This document shows, in pieces, positions 39,901 to 54,000 of a DNA stretch of 64,000 bases. The DNA is from Polydactylus sextarius. Its lineage: Eukaryota; Chordata; Actinopteri; Polynemidae. Both the position numbers and the translations under genes were made by a program. Below the pieces are notes generated by a model. That model ran no database searches. It saw only the letters and a list, made by a program, of their open reading frames with translations, and was not told where the DNA came from. The stretch is from contig CM028927.1 in the NCBI GenBank assembly GCA_016801845.1, positions 10,256,001 to 10,320,000 of the forward strand, read 5' to 3'. The first letter of the stretch is position 1; the number at the start of each line of letters is the position of its first letter.

Positions 39901-42458
39901 CCCTGATTAAATTTCACCCTCTCATCTTCTCACCTTGGCAAAGTGGCACTGGCGCATTCCACTGGTAGATCCCCTGCGCAGTCCGGGTGCATGTGGCACT
40001 GCTTTGGCCAATCAGCCGGAAGCCCTGGTCGCAGCTGAAACGCAGGGTGCTTCCCAGTTTCGTGCCTGTCAGGCTATGCACTGTGCCATTAACAGGGTTA
40101 TTTGGAGGACTGCAGTAAGCCGCTATGAAAAAAATAAATAAATAAAAGAGATAGGTAAAGATATTAATATTCATAACAAAATTGAGTGCAACAAGCATAA
40201 AAACTCAATAATGATGCAAGATGATTCAAGTTGTTGTTGAAGAGGTACAGGATTAATGCGCCTTCAGTAGCACTGAGCTCCACATCTCGTCCATATCAGT
40301 CTTCTACGCTTGGCGTGGTAAAAGAGGCTATGTATTAATACCAGCGCTACAATACAATCTCTTTAAAGCAAAAACTGCAGACTAGAGACAAGGTAAATTG
40401 ATTAAAGGAAACTAATGTTCTGCAAAGCGAAACAGGAGTTTGTCAGCAGCAGCAGAGGAGGATCATAAAAGTGATGGATACATAATAGCACGAACAAAGT
40501 ATCTGTTTTTGTTTGTTGGCTAAATTGGTGACTGCAATAATCGTTTGTCATCCAAAATGGTGCCAGCAACAGGTACATTTGGTTTCCAAAAAAAAAATAA
40601 AAAATGGAAGACTCTCAGGCCTAAACTGCACTCTGCGGGTCTCACAATAACATGGTATTAATACACCTGCTGAAGAGAAGAGGAGTTTGAGAAAATGTTC
40701 AAAAATATATTATGTGATGTAAAAGTAGGCGGCTATGGGACACAGAAAATGCTGCTCATTGTGGGGGAGAGATTAGGATAAAAGTGGACCGTGAGCACAA
40801 AAAATCATATCATCCATTACACTTAATCACTATGACCACATTACATTTCTATAAAAATGCAAATTCATGACTCAAACCACTCATATGTGGCAATGAAAAT
40901 GCCCTCTCTTTCAAATTTCGAGCACCATGCAGACAATCAGATAAAACTCGCTCACGGCACAAAAACTTACAGCCATGTCAATGGTGTAATATGTATTCAG
41001 CATTTATGAGATGTTGCTGCCTCACATAAATTGCTCCAGTGAGACAGAGAATGTGAGACTTCAAATGAGCTGACAGACCATTTTGTGGCACTGAGGAGAT
41101 GTTAGATAAAACAGACTTTATGTGGAATCTGACACCGAGGTTCGCTAAGAAAGATGTTAGATATCTCAGTGGAAGGTACACACAAGGTGTACTGCAGGCT
41201 TTGATAATTTTGCAAGGTGCAGTATTAGAGTTTGAAGAGTTTCTCATCACCGAGGGATAAATTCTCATTAAACGTCCACCTTGACGGCTACATAAGTAAA
41301 AAATAGAACAAACTCAATGTTTAAATCCAATGACATTAAACTCGCTGACAGAGGTATGGTCTTCAGCAAGGCCTCCTCCTGTCAGTCAACATGACTGGCA
41401 GTTCCTGAGCAACCCATGAGCTCAGTTCTTCACTTTTATCTGTGTGTAACTCATTTGCCCCTTTCTCTTTCTCTCCTTCTGCCTGTTATAGTATACAGAT
41501 TGTCTCATTGTAATCAGCCCCGCAGCTCAAAGGAATCAGATCTACATGGGCAGGCAATTGGATTGGAATAGATAATAGAGGAGAGGAGAAAAAGGGAGAG
41601 ACTGGTTGATATACACATAAAAGATGAGATACAAGAATAAAGAGATAGTAAAAAAAAGACAGTGACAGAGTCAGTCAGCCTGGAACATGTTGGAATGAAG
41701 TGAAAGAAAAAAAACATGACAGAGGCTGTGGAAGGAAAGACTAGACTAGAAAACTGAGATGTGAGAGTTGCTAGAGGAGATGTCTGCAAGTTGGTGATGG
41801 AGGAGTGTCCCATAGAGGGCAAAGATGGATTGATGAAGAACACAGCTGAATACATTGAATCTGCCTGCGCCATCTGTTTCTTCTTCCCGTCCCTACAGAA
41901 GGCAACTCCATAATGACCGCAGCAACTTGTGGTTTCTCAGCCATCACTTTGTCCGTCTGTCACTTAGCCCGCTATGACAAAATCCATCATGGTTAAGAAA
42001 AAGAAAAAGTAAGAGAGGGGAGACAAAAAAGAAGAGGGGCAGAGAACCGTCAGAACATCCGGTCGGGGAGACGGAGCTCTCCACTGAGAGGAAGAGAAAG
42101 ACGATTAGTCAATCTGGCTGAGTGGTGTTGATACAGAACGGAGGGAGCCTTTTAAATATTTACACAGTCATAATTCACAGCGAGTTATGCAGGTGTCGTA
42201 TAGCAACAGATCCTTCATGGGAGCAGGGACAAAACAGCAGAATAATAAGCGATACAAGAAACGGCGTTTACTAATCTCAGGTCTGTGCAGCATAGCGAGG
42301 AGTGCTGCAGATGCCTGCCGCCCCCGTTAGGTTGTCATGGAGATGGGTCATATTTCTAGCTGTTTCAGCTGCAGTCAGCAGCCCAAATGTTGGTCTAGTT
42401 GACACAGTTAAACCAAAGACACCTCTGATGAGTTTGAATGCGCAATAAATTCTAAAAG

Positions 42459-42489
<31 letters not shown>

Positions 42490-44961
42490 TCAGTTCTTTC
42501 CAGTGAGTCAATTCTAAATGGACCACTGCAGCGAAATCACTTTTATAAAGAAGTCTGTTACTTCACGCTGGCTTTTACTCACCTGAATAGCGTATTCGGA
42601 AGCCTTTGTGACTTGTAGTGTGATCGAAGGACCAGTGCAAGTAGACTTTGTTACTGGAGCTCGTGATACTCAGTGGACTGGAGTAGTTACCACTGAGGGT
42701 GATAAGCAGGGGGCTCTGTCTGGATGGGCCTGAATGAACATATGGAGGGAGATTAAAATGATTATGAAGTATCAACTTTACATTAATATTATATTCCTAC
42801 TAAATAGAAACTGATACAACAGATGATAAAATATCTATAATTTCTCTATTTGTACAAACTGTATTATGATATGAATCAAATTATTCTGAGCTATGGCATT
42901 TGGGAGATTGTGCATTTTACTACACTTATGGTACAACCTAAATGTGCACAGCTTCTTATTGTGGGGGAAAAAAAGATTTCCTTCATAATTGGCTCAGCAG
43001 CCCGAGGGTTAGCAAACGTCTGTTCCCCTCCACTCGGCAGAAGATAAAAAGCACTAATCAGCAACACTAGTGTATATGGCCGCCATTTTCTAAAAGCAGT
43101 CTGGCAGAGTTGCTGACTGTGCCTCTAATCACATGCAAATGTACAAGGCAGATGTAGATGTTCTGTCACCATGAAAGGGAGCCTGTGTGTGATTTTCTGT
43201 TAGTAGATGCCTTGTTAGGGACGGTAAATCCAGCTGTCTGGACAATTTTAGCCTATAATTGTGGATAGGGGACATATGGGGAGAGGTCTCATAGAGACAT
43301 GGGATCAATAGACTGCTGGACATGCAGTACATACAGTGTATAACCCAAACCATCAATGTCAAACACAGGATGCTCATTTAAACTCCTTATAATTAAAATG
43401 TCAAAAAAAAGATGATGCTGCATAACTTAAATACATCATACTGTATGTAACCACTGCTATGTATACAGATGTTGACATTCAAAGCAGATGACTTACCATC
43501 AAAGATCTCTAGTTCATCAAACTGACGGCTCGTCTGAAAGTGTTCAATAGTGAAGGTGATGTTGTATCCAGGTTCTACTTTGACCACCCAAGAGCAGGAT
43601 TCAAAATGAGGGAAACCATTTCCTGGTGACTGGCTCATGATGACACCCGTGGAGGCTGTGAGCACCTCGTTCATGGGACAAGTCACTGTTGGGAAAAAGA
43701 GAAGACAGAGAAAAAAAAAAGAATTATTTGAATTCTGGGAGTACTGATTTGTTCATGTATTGCTGTTTTATATTGTTACAAAAGTAGCTGATAACCTTTA
43801 ATGGCTGTTTACTTGTTTTAGTGAATTTAATTTACCCTGAAACACTAATTGGATTGGTTAGAGCCATACTGTTGTTGGAAGGCAACTCAATGTGACTAAA
43901 AGCCTTGCTAAGTTAATTGTCATTCTGATCCTGATAATGTCACAGGAAGCAGAGCTCTCCAAAGTTGGTCATAGACAGTATCCAATATTATTGAGTATCC
44001 ATAAGCACATTGTCTGCTCTTTTCCAGTTGGCACTGTGTGACAGATGTGATACTAACTTGGTGCCTCACGCCCATATCTGCCTTAAAGCTCTATAGCTGT
44101 GGCACATCTGTGCGGACCATATTCACTTATCCCCGAACCCTTCCCCGCCTCTGCCATTGCTATTCTTGTGGGAAACCTGCATGCCACCCTTTTACATTTC
44201 ATTGTTGTTTCAGTTTGTATTATGAGACATTACACAGCTCTCCTGACGGGCCGTGGTTTTGTTGTGTTTTTGCAGTGACGGTGTGAAGCCAGTCTCTTAA
44301 TCTGCCACAGAGTCTGCAAACACAGCTAACCCCCCTCCAGTAAACAAGCTGCGAAATAAAAGGAAGCAAATGTTGCAACAATGACACAATTCAACAATCA
44401 ATACCTCTTTAACACAGTTTCAACAAAAACTAAACATTACAGCTCTGAGAGAGAGCTAGGAGTCATGACAAAAATGCTACATTATCCTGCAGTAGTTTTA
44501 TCTAGGCATCCCAAATCAACTGACAACTGAGTGTATATGACTGAATCCTGAGGACTACTTCAGCATACATAATAGCACTTAACTGTATCCAACTGTGAGG
44601 ATGATATCTCTGATGCTGACGGCAGAAATCATGAGGGGAAAAAAACACTATTTGACAACAGTTTTTTTTTTTTTTTTGCTCTAACAAACAAACCAAAGGC
44701 CACGTGACCAGGTGCTCTTCGCATGATCACGCATTTTATATATGTCTGAGTTTGTCAACCAAGCGTGGCAGAAAATCTAAAATTTATGTAAATGCCCTTG
44801 TTGTGTGCTGCAATTTGAATACTCGAGCCTGTTCTGCCTCAGGGTAAGGAAGCTCTTGGCACTTGCGAGTCCTTCATTACAGTACAGAAATATTGACCGC
44901 TTTCAATCACATTCTAGCAGTTTGTGGGTATGATGATGTGTGTGTGTGTGTGGGTATTTTT

Positions 44962-45006
<45 letters not shown>

Positions 45007-48000
45007 ATCATCACATTCCCATGTGGGTATGTTTGTGTGCTCTCATTTCTGTGAGTTCCTAGGGGAAGACATTATTAAATGCACAGGAAAAAGATTATGA
45101 CAGACAGTCTGGATTAGACAGTGTTTCCATTTGTTGTGCCTACGCTTGCTGTGCCACCTAGTTAAGGTTTATTGCCTCAGGAAATGTCTGGTATGATGCC
45201 ACAAACAGAAAGGTATGTTAAAATTACTTCAAAAATATGTTCCCGTCAAAATACTTTTTTTCCACAACTTTTTTTGCCATTCATTGTATAGGTAATAATT
45301 GCAAAGCATAACCAAATGCGCCCACGACATGCAGAGGAAACAGTTTTGTCACAATTTCATTTTATATTTGTATATAAGCATAATTCATTGGATAAGATAG
45401 CTCATCTGAAAACTCAAAACATATACTTTGGAAATGGGAATGAAAGTAATGTTGCTGATCATGTGCAACATCTCAGAGATTATAATTCACAATGGTGAAT
45501 ACCACAGTCACATGAAGTATCAGTATGTCCAAACACAAGTGAAGTGTCTCTGACACCTAACTTTGGAAGAAAAATGATAAGACGTTTTGTTCATCATTTA
45601 TGACCTCAAGCACCTCAGTGGGGAGTCAAAAGACTTAAATCCATCACTGATAGTGAAACTGATTGTGCCTGGAAGTAGCCTATAAAATCTAAGAGTGAAG
45701 TTCATTAAACGATCAATTCCCCTAAGATGAGATGTGTGTTGTCAGTGACCTTTCAGAGAGATTCAACGTGTCTTCAAAACTGCCTTCAGCTCGTCTTGGA
45801 GCCAATGCAAAGAGACAGACAGGGGGTCTTATCTATAGGCTGCTACTTATTAAACTAATCCACTTTGAAATGAAGCATCACTCTGTTTGGCTGTAAACAA
45901 AAGGGTATTAGGGGACAAATCTGACAGCTGGAAAAAAAAGCAGCTTCAACACACAAAGGTGAGATCAACGCTGATAAAGCTCAAAATGAAATTCCATTTC
46001 AATGAGACAAGGGATGGAATAAATAGGTAGGAGGAACAGAATATGTGAAACACGCTTTCTGTGTGTCTATAACCTAATCATGGAACGCAACAGCTTTGAG
46101 AGGGAAAAATGCAGTGGAAGGCTTTCGTGCAGACAATCACAGATGCACATGCATCTGCATTCACACACATATATTTCTGTACTCTGGCATAAAATTATGG
46201 AAGCACACGTGCATAAATCCACAATATATCAAGCTTGCAGTGCTGCAGTGCTGCTGAGCTGCCTTTACGCGTGTGGGTATTTAATTAGCATAAGCTAACC
46301 TAACAGGCTGATTGAAGGGCTGCAACATAAGCATTAGCGTGGATCAGGAACTAACAGATTTAAGAAGTCATGGATGACAATGAAGATGTAAGAAAAGGGG
46401 GCAGCTGTAATCCCTACTCGGGGACAAAAAGAATGGGGCTAGGGTACAAAATAATCTAAGGAACAAAAAAAATTTTAAAAATAAAGAAATACATGAAGAG
46501 GCGAGGGAGGTGACTTGGGATACTAATGTGATGAGTGATTATGTAGGTTTCTGTCAGAATTCTGTCTGGGGGATAAACTCAGGGATTTTGGATCATCTGC
46601 ACTCACTGTGTTTTATTAATGAATTCAAGCAACACTTTGTTGTGATGCTGTTGCCTTGTGTTTATGTTTGATGTTGGATCTCCCTGTAGTCTCAGCAGAC
46701 AGTGGATGTACTTAAGGCCTGTGTGTCTAATAGAAGTCTGTTTAATCAAATAGAAGGCAAATATTAGTGTACAAATTAACCGGCTGCCCTAATGGCAGGA
46801 AATGCCAGACAGGCTGAACCCATTTGATGTCATGAATGATATTTCTTGGAAAAAATAAGAAAAAAACAAAACAAAACAAAACAAAGTGTGTGTGTGTGAG
46901 TATATGATGACAGCTATTATTTCTTGGCTGATATGTCAGACAGATCAGGGTATTGATAGACACCTTTGTGCTCAACAGCATGAGAATACACGGCACAACC
47001 TCAGAGAAGGACAAAAAAAAAAAAAAAAAAAAAAAAAGATGGCAAACAGGAATAAAGGGTACATGTGTTATGTAAGTACAGAAGTCTGACGCTAGTGAGT
47101 CAGGGGAGGAGAGAAGCGGTGAGTGAGCGCCGACGGAGGGGAATGCAGAGGATGAGAGAGGATGCCGGCGCCTAGGGGGGCAAGCAGCAGCACTGCAGAA
47201 GCAGCTGTAGGCTCCAGTGCTGCTCTCTGGAATCACATTGACAACATTCATTGTTGTGCAACCCAGACATATGCTTGACCAGTGTTTGTCTATACTGTAT
47301 ATGGATGAGTGTGTGTTTGAGTGATTGTGTGTGTGTGATGGGGGTGGTGGTGAGGCCAGCTAGGGTTGTGCTTGTCAGAGCAAGAAGTGGTGATTTGATA
47401 GGTGCAGCTGCAGCCAGCATGTCCCCTGCATTTCAATGAGCTGTACACTTCTTCTCTTCACCCCTCACCACCTCAAACCCTACACAACTAAGTCTCTGCC
47501 TGTCTCTTTCTCATGTTGGCTTTTAAGTCCTGTCCAACTCTCATTCACTTATTTGTCATCCTTCTGCTCGTTTAACAGCATCTCCTCCATTTTTTTCTGG
47601 CTAGATTTTGTTTTATTTCTCCCCCAAGAATTAATGGCAATCCCAAAGTGCTTTCTATCAATCTGTTTGTCTTTGACTTCCCTCCTCTCTCCCCGTCCAA
47701 TCCTTTCCTCTTCTCCCACCACCAGCATCAGTTCTGTTCTGTTCTCTTACTTTCCTCTGTGCTCTCAACTCATTCAGCTCCTGAATCCTTCGACTTTTAT
47801 TGTCTGAGGCTCTCCTTTCCATCACTCTGGTCTGTGTCTACACAGGGAAAGTGACAGATTCACAGGAAGAGAAAGTTCGCTGGAACTGTTTGTCCCCAAT
47901 ATATATTGTGCCTCTCACCACAAGTCGAACAATTAACAAGTGTATAGTCATGACTGAAATATACAGCAAACTGCTAGAAACATCCAACTTTCACTGACAT

Positions 48001-51000
48001 CCACTTAAATTTTTACAAATGGCACATAGATTTGTTAAACTTGTCAAAGTAGACCTACGCACAGAGTGTCATATTTCTAAAATGTAATTATATGACAATT
48101 ACACTGCCTTGTAATTGTGTTTGCACCTGCATATCTGCACATGTACAGGTGCAGAGGGACTAGCAGGCAAAACAAAACAAAAACAAAACAACCACATACA
48201 CGTAGGATTTGGATCTTTTTCATTGCTTTTTCTGACTTGAATTTTGACACGTTCTCTCCCCTTTGTTCTGACTTTCACTGGGTGTTCTGGATACATTGTT
48301 CCACATCTTCATTATTAGCCTACACACAGATCCTCCATCTCTTTGATTTCATTCTTTCTTTTGTTTAACTCTTTTTTATTTCCCTCCCTTTTCACCTCAT
48401 GCTGAGAGCATTTACATAGTTTTCTTATTCTGCACTTTAAATTAGTTGCATTTATCAAAGTTTGCCTTCTCTTCCAAGTCAACATAACCCACTTGTCACA
48501 TATGAGGACACCCACAAAGCAAGATGGAGGGGAAAAAGAAGAAGCACAACATTTAAAAACATGTATCTTTCATTGTTTTGCTCTCTTTTCTTAGGAAACT
48601 AAGAGACTCCGCGATGCACCCAGTTTATAGCTCAGAGGAAAAGTGTTGCATACAAGATACAGTATTATGATGATGTGTTGGGAACACTGCACTTATTGGG
48701 TCCTCTGGGAGGATTATATCTTGGCATGCAGAGAGCACAACAGCAGCCACCCTAAGTCTCATGGGAGCCAAGTATCATTCACAGACATAGAAAGTGCAAC
48801 CAAACTGATGTGTGGCTGCTGCTCCATGACTACAGGCCTCCCTCAGGAGGCAGAAACAACACAAAACTTTAACTAGTGCACGCGTCTATGATTAGAGCAA
48901 AAATGATATTGACCTATAACTCTGCTGAAAATAAACAGATCAAAGCTGTGGTTCACATGTGTTGTCATATCTTCGGAACATAATGAGGTATTAGGATGCT
49001 GTTGAAAATGAAAAGATGCACCTCTAGAGGCTTATTCAGTAAACAGCATTTATGCAGTGTGATGCTTCATAATGTGCAGTTTAGGGTGAAAGTAGCCACA
49101 ATTTTTACAAAGCTAACTGTGCAACTACAGGTATATCATTTTTTATTAAATCTATTAAAACATCTCTACCTATTGCTTCTAATATGGCGCTAATTTATTC
49201 GCATGGGAAATCTTTGGCAATAGAGATGAAACAGATCCAGAGGATTATCATGGATTAATGTGTTTCTGTACCATCATGTTGCCCTGAACATGTTGGTCTC
49301 ATTAAACAAATTTGGTTTATTTATAAGGAACATGTACAGAGAAACAATGATAGCAGAAGCAGAAGTGTGTGTACTATTACATGTGTATACAGCCAAAGTT
49401 AATTTCCAACACTAGTCCCTTGGTGGCCATTTATAAATCAAGCAGTCATTGAAATTATGTTATGCACTTCAGTTGAGGTTAACTAAATAAAAAACAAACT
49501 GCAAATATTTTTGTCAAAATAATAGTTGAAGTGTTTAAGCTATTGTGAATAAGAACTTTGAAACTCTTTATTTTAGCTCATGTTACACTCTTCAAATTGA
49601 CCTTACACATTGGCAGGCAAATGTCCCAAGGAACAGAATAGATCTTTTCTCAGTGGAGAGGGGTATTAAAGCTGAAGCTTCAGTCCCAGGATTGGAAGAA
49701 TACATTTTGGTGGGAAAAGTGAAAGAACAGACCTTGACCATTCCCTTATTACCACCACTGAGGTGCTCTGAGCAAGGCCTTTATCTCCCTGTCCCTCATG
49801 TGGAGCTGTTCAGCAGCCAGCAAATCACTCTGGAGTTGTACTCAGCAGTCTCCAGTTGTGAAAATGTTATTGTTATTGAGTATGAGTGGTACCTTCCTGG
49901 ATACGCTTTCCAAATTCTCAGGCCTGAGGCTTTCACTCACCATCACATGAGGGTGGAGGCCCCTCAAACTCCAAGTGTGTCCCCAATCGGCAGGTCAGAA
50001 TGCTGTTTCCACTTAACTGGTAGCCTGGAAGACATCTGTAGCGGACTATATCCCCTGAAGAGAGACAGAGGGGGAAGAGGTACAATAAATGACAAATCAG
50101 AGCTGTTGGCAACGAGCCAAAAATTTCTACAGAACAAATCATGATCCATTGTATGTCTGTGAAGGAAAAAGGTAACAGTGGAGAAAAGTACAATAATAAA
50201 TTCCCACTGGGAATCCTATAGATGAGACACTATATCAATGTCGTTGACTTTGTCTCTGTGTATAATAATGAGTCAAGGAGGTATGCAAATACACAGATAA
50301 GGAGGATTAATCTCCATTGTCTTCTACAGTGGAGAATATGAGCGCATGGCCCAAATCCTTCAGGCTTTTTGATTATTGTGTCAGAATCATTCATTCATAC
50401 AGCTTCAAACTACATGGGTGGTGTAGCTTGAGGGTGAGTCTGAACTCAGTGCCACTGACTTATGGGGTAAGTAGTAAGTGAACAATATGGCAATGTAAAC
50501 TGTCAAGGCTGGAAGGTGAATTGACAATGGGATTAACTTTTCAGAATGCTACAATTTCTCAAGTCTGGATGGGAGCGATGTCTAATTCAAAAAAGTCAGT
50601 AGAGTCTAGACAGCGGTGATTGTGAGATTATATGTGTGTGTGAAAGTGCCTTTTGGGACAGTATTTTCCACCTACCAATCTTAAACTCTTTGCTTGCCAT
50701 CAGGATCTCTGCATTAGGAATGATGGGTGGAGGCAGGCAGTACTGCAGTCTGTACGCTTTATTGAGAGAATCAAAGGCACGAAAGAAGTCAAGCACAGAC
50801 TATACAGGAAATATCTGGTAGGAGATAAGGATCAAGACCATCTACATACCTTGATAGTTGATACGGAACAGTCCACCTTTCTCTGTATTACTCCGGAAAC
50901 GTATCAGCACTTGATTAGATGTGCTAAAGGGTGGATCGTTTGGCTCTCCATCAGTAAACACCCCCAGTTTCCTGGCTGTCTCCTGTGGACCATCCCTACA

Positions 51001-54000
51001 GGAAAAAAAGGTCAATGGTCAACTATGACTTCAAAAATAACAATACACATGAGATGAGTGTTGATAATTAACTGGAGGGGATTTCTTTCAGCAGCCTCAG
51101 TTAAAGTGCTCACTTGGTTTCAAACCTTAAAGTATCTTGGGACTCTATGACGTATATCTGTGAGAATACCAAACAAAGCCACATGCCAGATTATTGTCAA
51201 GCAGCTTCCAGCAGCAGAGTATAACCAAGCTGCTTTCACTTCATTAAACCCAAAGCAATTACTCTGGGCTGCTCTGGGTGATTATGTTGAAATAAGGTAA
51301 AAATTACAGATAAACGTAAAATGACAGGTCTGGATTGCGCAGTTCCTGTTAAATGCCATCCAAGGGGAGTGTCTCTGGAAGCTGTGGCCCAGCCTTGGCA
51401 GTCCCCTGGCGTGGGCATGGCCGATTAAGCCAGCTCCCAGATTCCTGCCACAACCATTCAGCTTAAAAACCATCTGTCTTTGGCTGTCAGACTGGGCATG
51501 GGCGATTACAAGCAGCTCTGGAAACGGCTGGCTAGGGACTGCTGCCTGACAGCACTCTGGCCAAGCCGCCATTACGGGGCCCATTTCCTTGGCTCAGTAG
51601 TTCAGTGGATAGATACAAAGCAGTGGTAACTGGAAACTGGGGAACACGATAGTCCCCATCTTGGCTCTGCAGGAGCTTGTTGGGAAAGATCAACACAGTA
51701 GGAGTCATTTACAAAAGAGCAACAAAAGATAGAAAGTGGACATTTTGACTCAGTAGCCATGTTGACTTAGTGACATAAACTCTCCATGCAACAAACATTT
51801 TTGATAAAATTTCTATAAGAGGCTCGATCTTCAAATATATAGATGTCACCTCGCGCCATGTGCACTTTCATGTGGTCGTCAAATTGCCAGGTTGGCTAGA
51901 AGTCAGATCTCCGGTCTTACTGAGAGCTGGGACCTTTGGCAGCCATCATGCATGCAAAATCCTGTCTTTGGTCGCACATATGGCAGACCCAGCCGTGCAT
52001 TATGGAGGCGATGAAAAGAAGCTTTACCCTTTGATACTCAGTCAGGCAAAAATATAACCACCTACCACATAAATGTCCTAATACAAACACAAGAGCACCC
52101 ATACATCCCCAACAGCCAAAACCTAGTCTGTCTTGCCCTCTGCAGAATCACATAAAAAGGACAATTAACTAAAAGAGAGGGGGCAGGTTAAAATAGAGAT
52201 TAGCTAACTGGACTAATAACTAACTCAGTTTTGTCAAGCAGCACAACAGAGGCTGTTATAGAAAGAAAAGCTGGAGGCAGAACAGGTTTGAAAAGCAGTG
52301 GCATAAATAGGTGGCAAGGACTTGAAAGATAGGGGATTATTTAATAAACATGGGCAGCATTTCAATGACACTCAAGTTACTTAGTCACTTAAGGTTAGCA
52401 ATTTGTTGAGATTTATTTTTGGTTTTTAGTTTACTTATAAAAACAAAACTGAGGCTACAGTCAACATTTTATAAATTGAACTTTCACATATCTACAGCCA
52501 CTGGTAACAACAATTTCTCACCAGACGATGATGAAGTCATGTGGCCCATGAACCTGAAGCAGAGTGAAGTTGAGTTTAATGCCAAAGCCGGGAGCCACGG
52601 TGATCAGCCAGGAACAATCAGCTGAACTGGGATACTCCTCTGGGTAACCAGGGGAGAAAATGGTCCCATTGTCTGATGTGATGTTCCCCCCACAAGGTAC
52701 TAAAGGAGGGAAGATTGAAGAGAGAAAAAGAGAGAGATGAAGTGTAAATATATCAGTGGGCCAGGAATACAACAGGACAGGTGCATAATTCAGCTGCAGT
52801 TGTTGGAAAGCAGGGATTTTTCATCTCCACTCTTCTTCTTTCTTCCCTTCTTGGTGTCTCTTTCCCCCCTCTCCCCCACTCTTCGTCTAGAGCCCAGGCG
52901 CTTGTCTGCGCTGAAGATTAGCCAGTAAAGCCTGTTAGCAAGTGGGGACTTGGATGGAGTGTTTTGCTAAGATAAGGCCTCAACCCCTTCCCATTGGGGT
53001 TGAAGAGAGAGAGTGCAGAGATGAGGCGAGGGGTTAGCGTGGTCTGCGCTCTAGAGGTGTGTGTGTGTGTGTGTGTGTGTGTATTTGCAGTACATGTTGT
53101 GTCTATAAGGAGGGGGTGTGCACAAGTGTGTATACCTGTATGCGTGTTTGTGTTTTGAGTGACAGGAAAGGTTACAACAGCATGTCTATGTCAGAACTGA
53201 CAGCACTGGATCCTCACGTTTGACATCCTGAAATCCTGCACAACCACATAGATGCAGTAAATCACCCTACTAAACTAAACCATATGCACACATCCCCAGA
53301 TCCACCCTCAAATCTGCATGAATAGAAATTTTAACTATATTGCAAATTTCCCTCCAGAACTCTGGAGGTTCTCACTAACTTAGGGATTATGAAGCCTCAA
53401 ACTCCCGCTGGTACCCTGAGAGAAGCCCCATATTCGCAGTGGTGACGCAGGAAAAATCAAGAAGGAGCGGTAATCGCAACAGTGCAGGCATCTCAAGCAA
53501 ACTAGACGGGGTATTCAGCTTAACGGCACACCCTTGGATGCCTTGGGGTATAAGATCACTCCCAAAGCAGAGATTGCATGTTTTATCCCTCTGTCTCTCA
53601 CTCAGGTTTGTGTGTGTGTCCATGTAAAACAGCTGCCTGCTTTAGCCCTGTGGTTGAGTGGCCTCACCTGTTAAATGAGCTATCGATCAGAACGATTGAT
53701 TAAACCCCGGGCACTCTATGGAGTTGCACCTCTGGGCGATGCCATCGACTGGCAAGCTACTTAAGCTTTATGTGTGGAAGAGTGTGTTTGCCTGAAGGGT
53801 TAGGAGCAAATAGAAAACTTGACAATACACAAAAAGTAAACATCCATGTCAGTAATGAAAAAGATTACTTCTAGAAAATCTTTAAAATCCAAATTCTTTT
53901 ACCACCACATTGTAGTGACTATACTCTGACTTAACTGAGTTAAGTGTATAGACACTAGTAGTCAGTATAGTTATATATGTTATGCATAAATATATATGAG

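Larger units (their letters stand above)
38275..39933 (-). other. csmd2: csmd2 intron 14
   Basis: 1.66 kb, of which 38351-39026 appears to be an inserted element; the remainder is AT-rich with no feature. Confidence 0.8.

Noticed and set aside
46742..47251. 169-residue minus-strand open frame in the long intron
   Set aside because: Low complexity around a poly-T run, no splice fit to the gene and no domain.
43686..49940. Possible missed CUB or sushi exon in the 6.3-kb intron
   Set aside because: CCP13 and CUB14 join in phase 1 and the domain count already matches the family; no cysteine-spaced frame was found.
49545..50144. 199-residue plus-strand open frame, the longest in the window
   Set aside because: It runs antisense across the CCP13 exon at 49941-50054 and has no recognisable domain; chance is the simpler explanation.
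51590..51680. tRNA-like A-box sequence (TAGTTCAGTGGATAGA)
   Set aside because: No B-box (GGTTCGANTCC-like) or cloverleaf could be found after it; at most a very decayed tRNA-derived SINE head.
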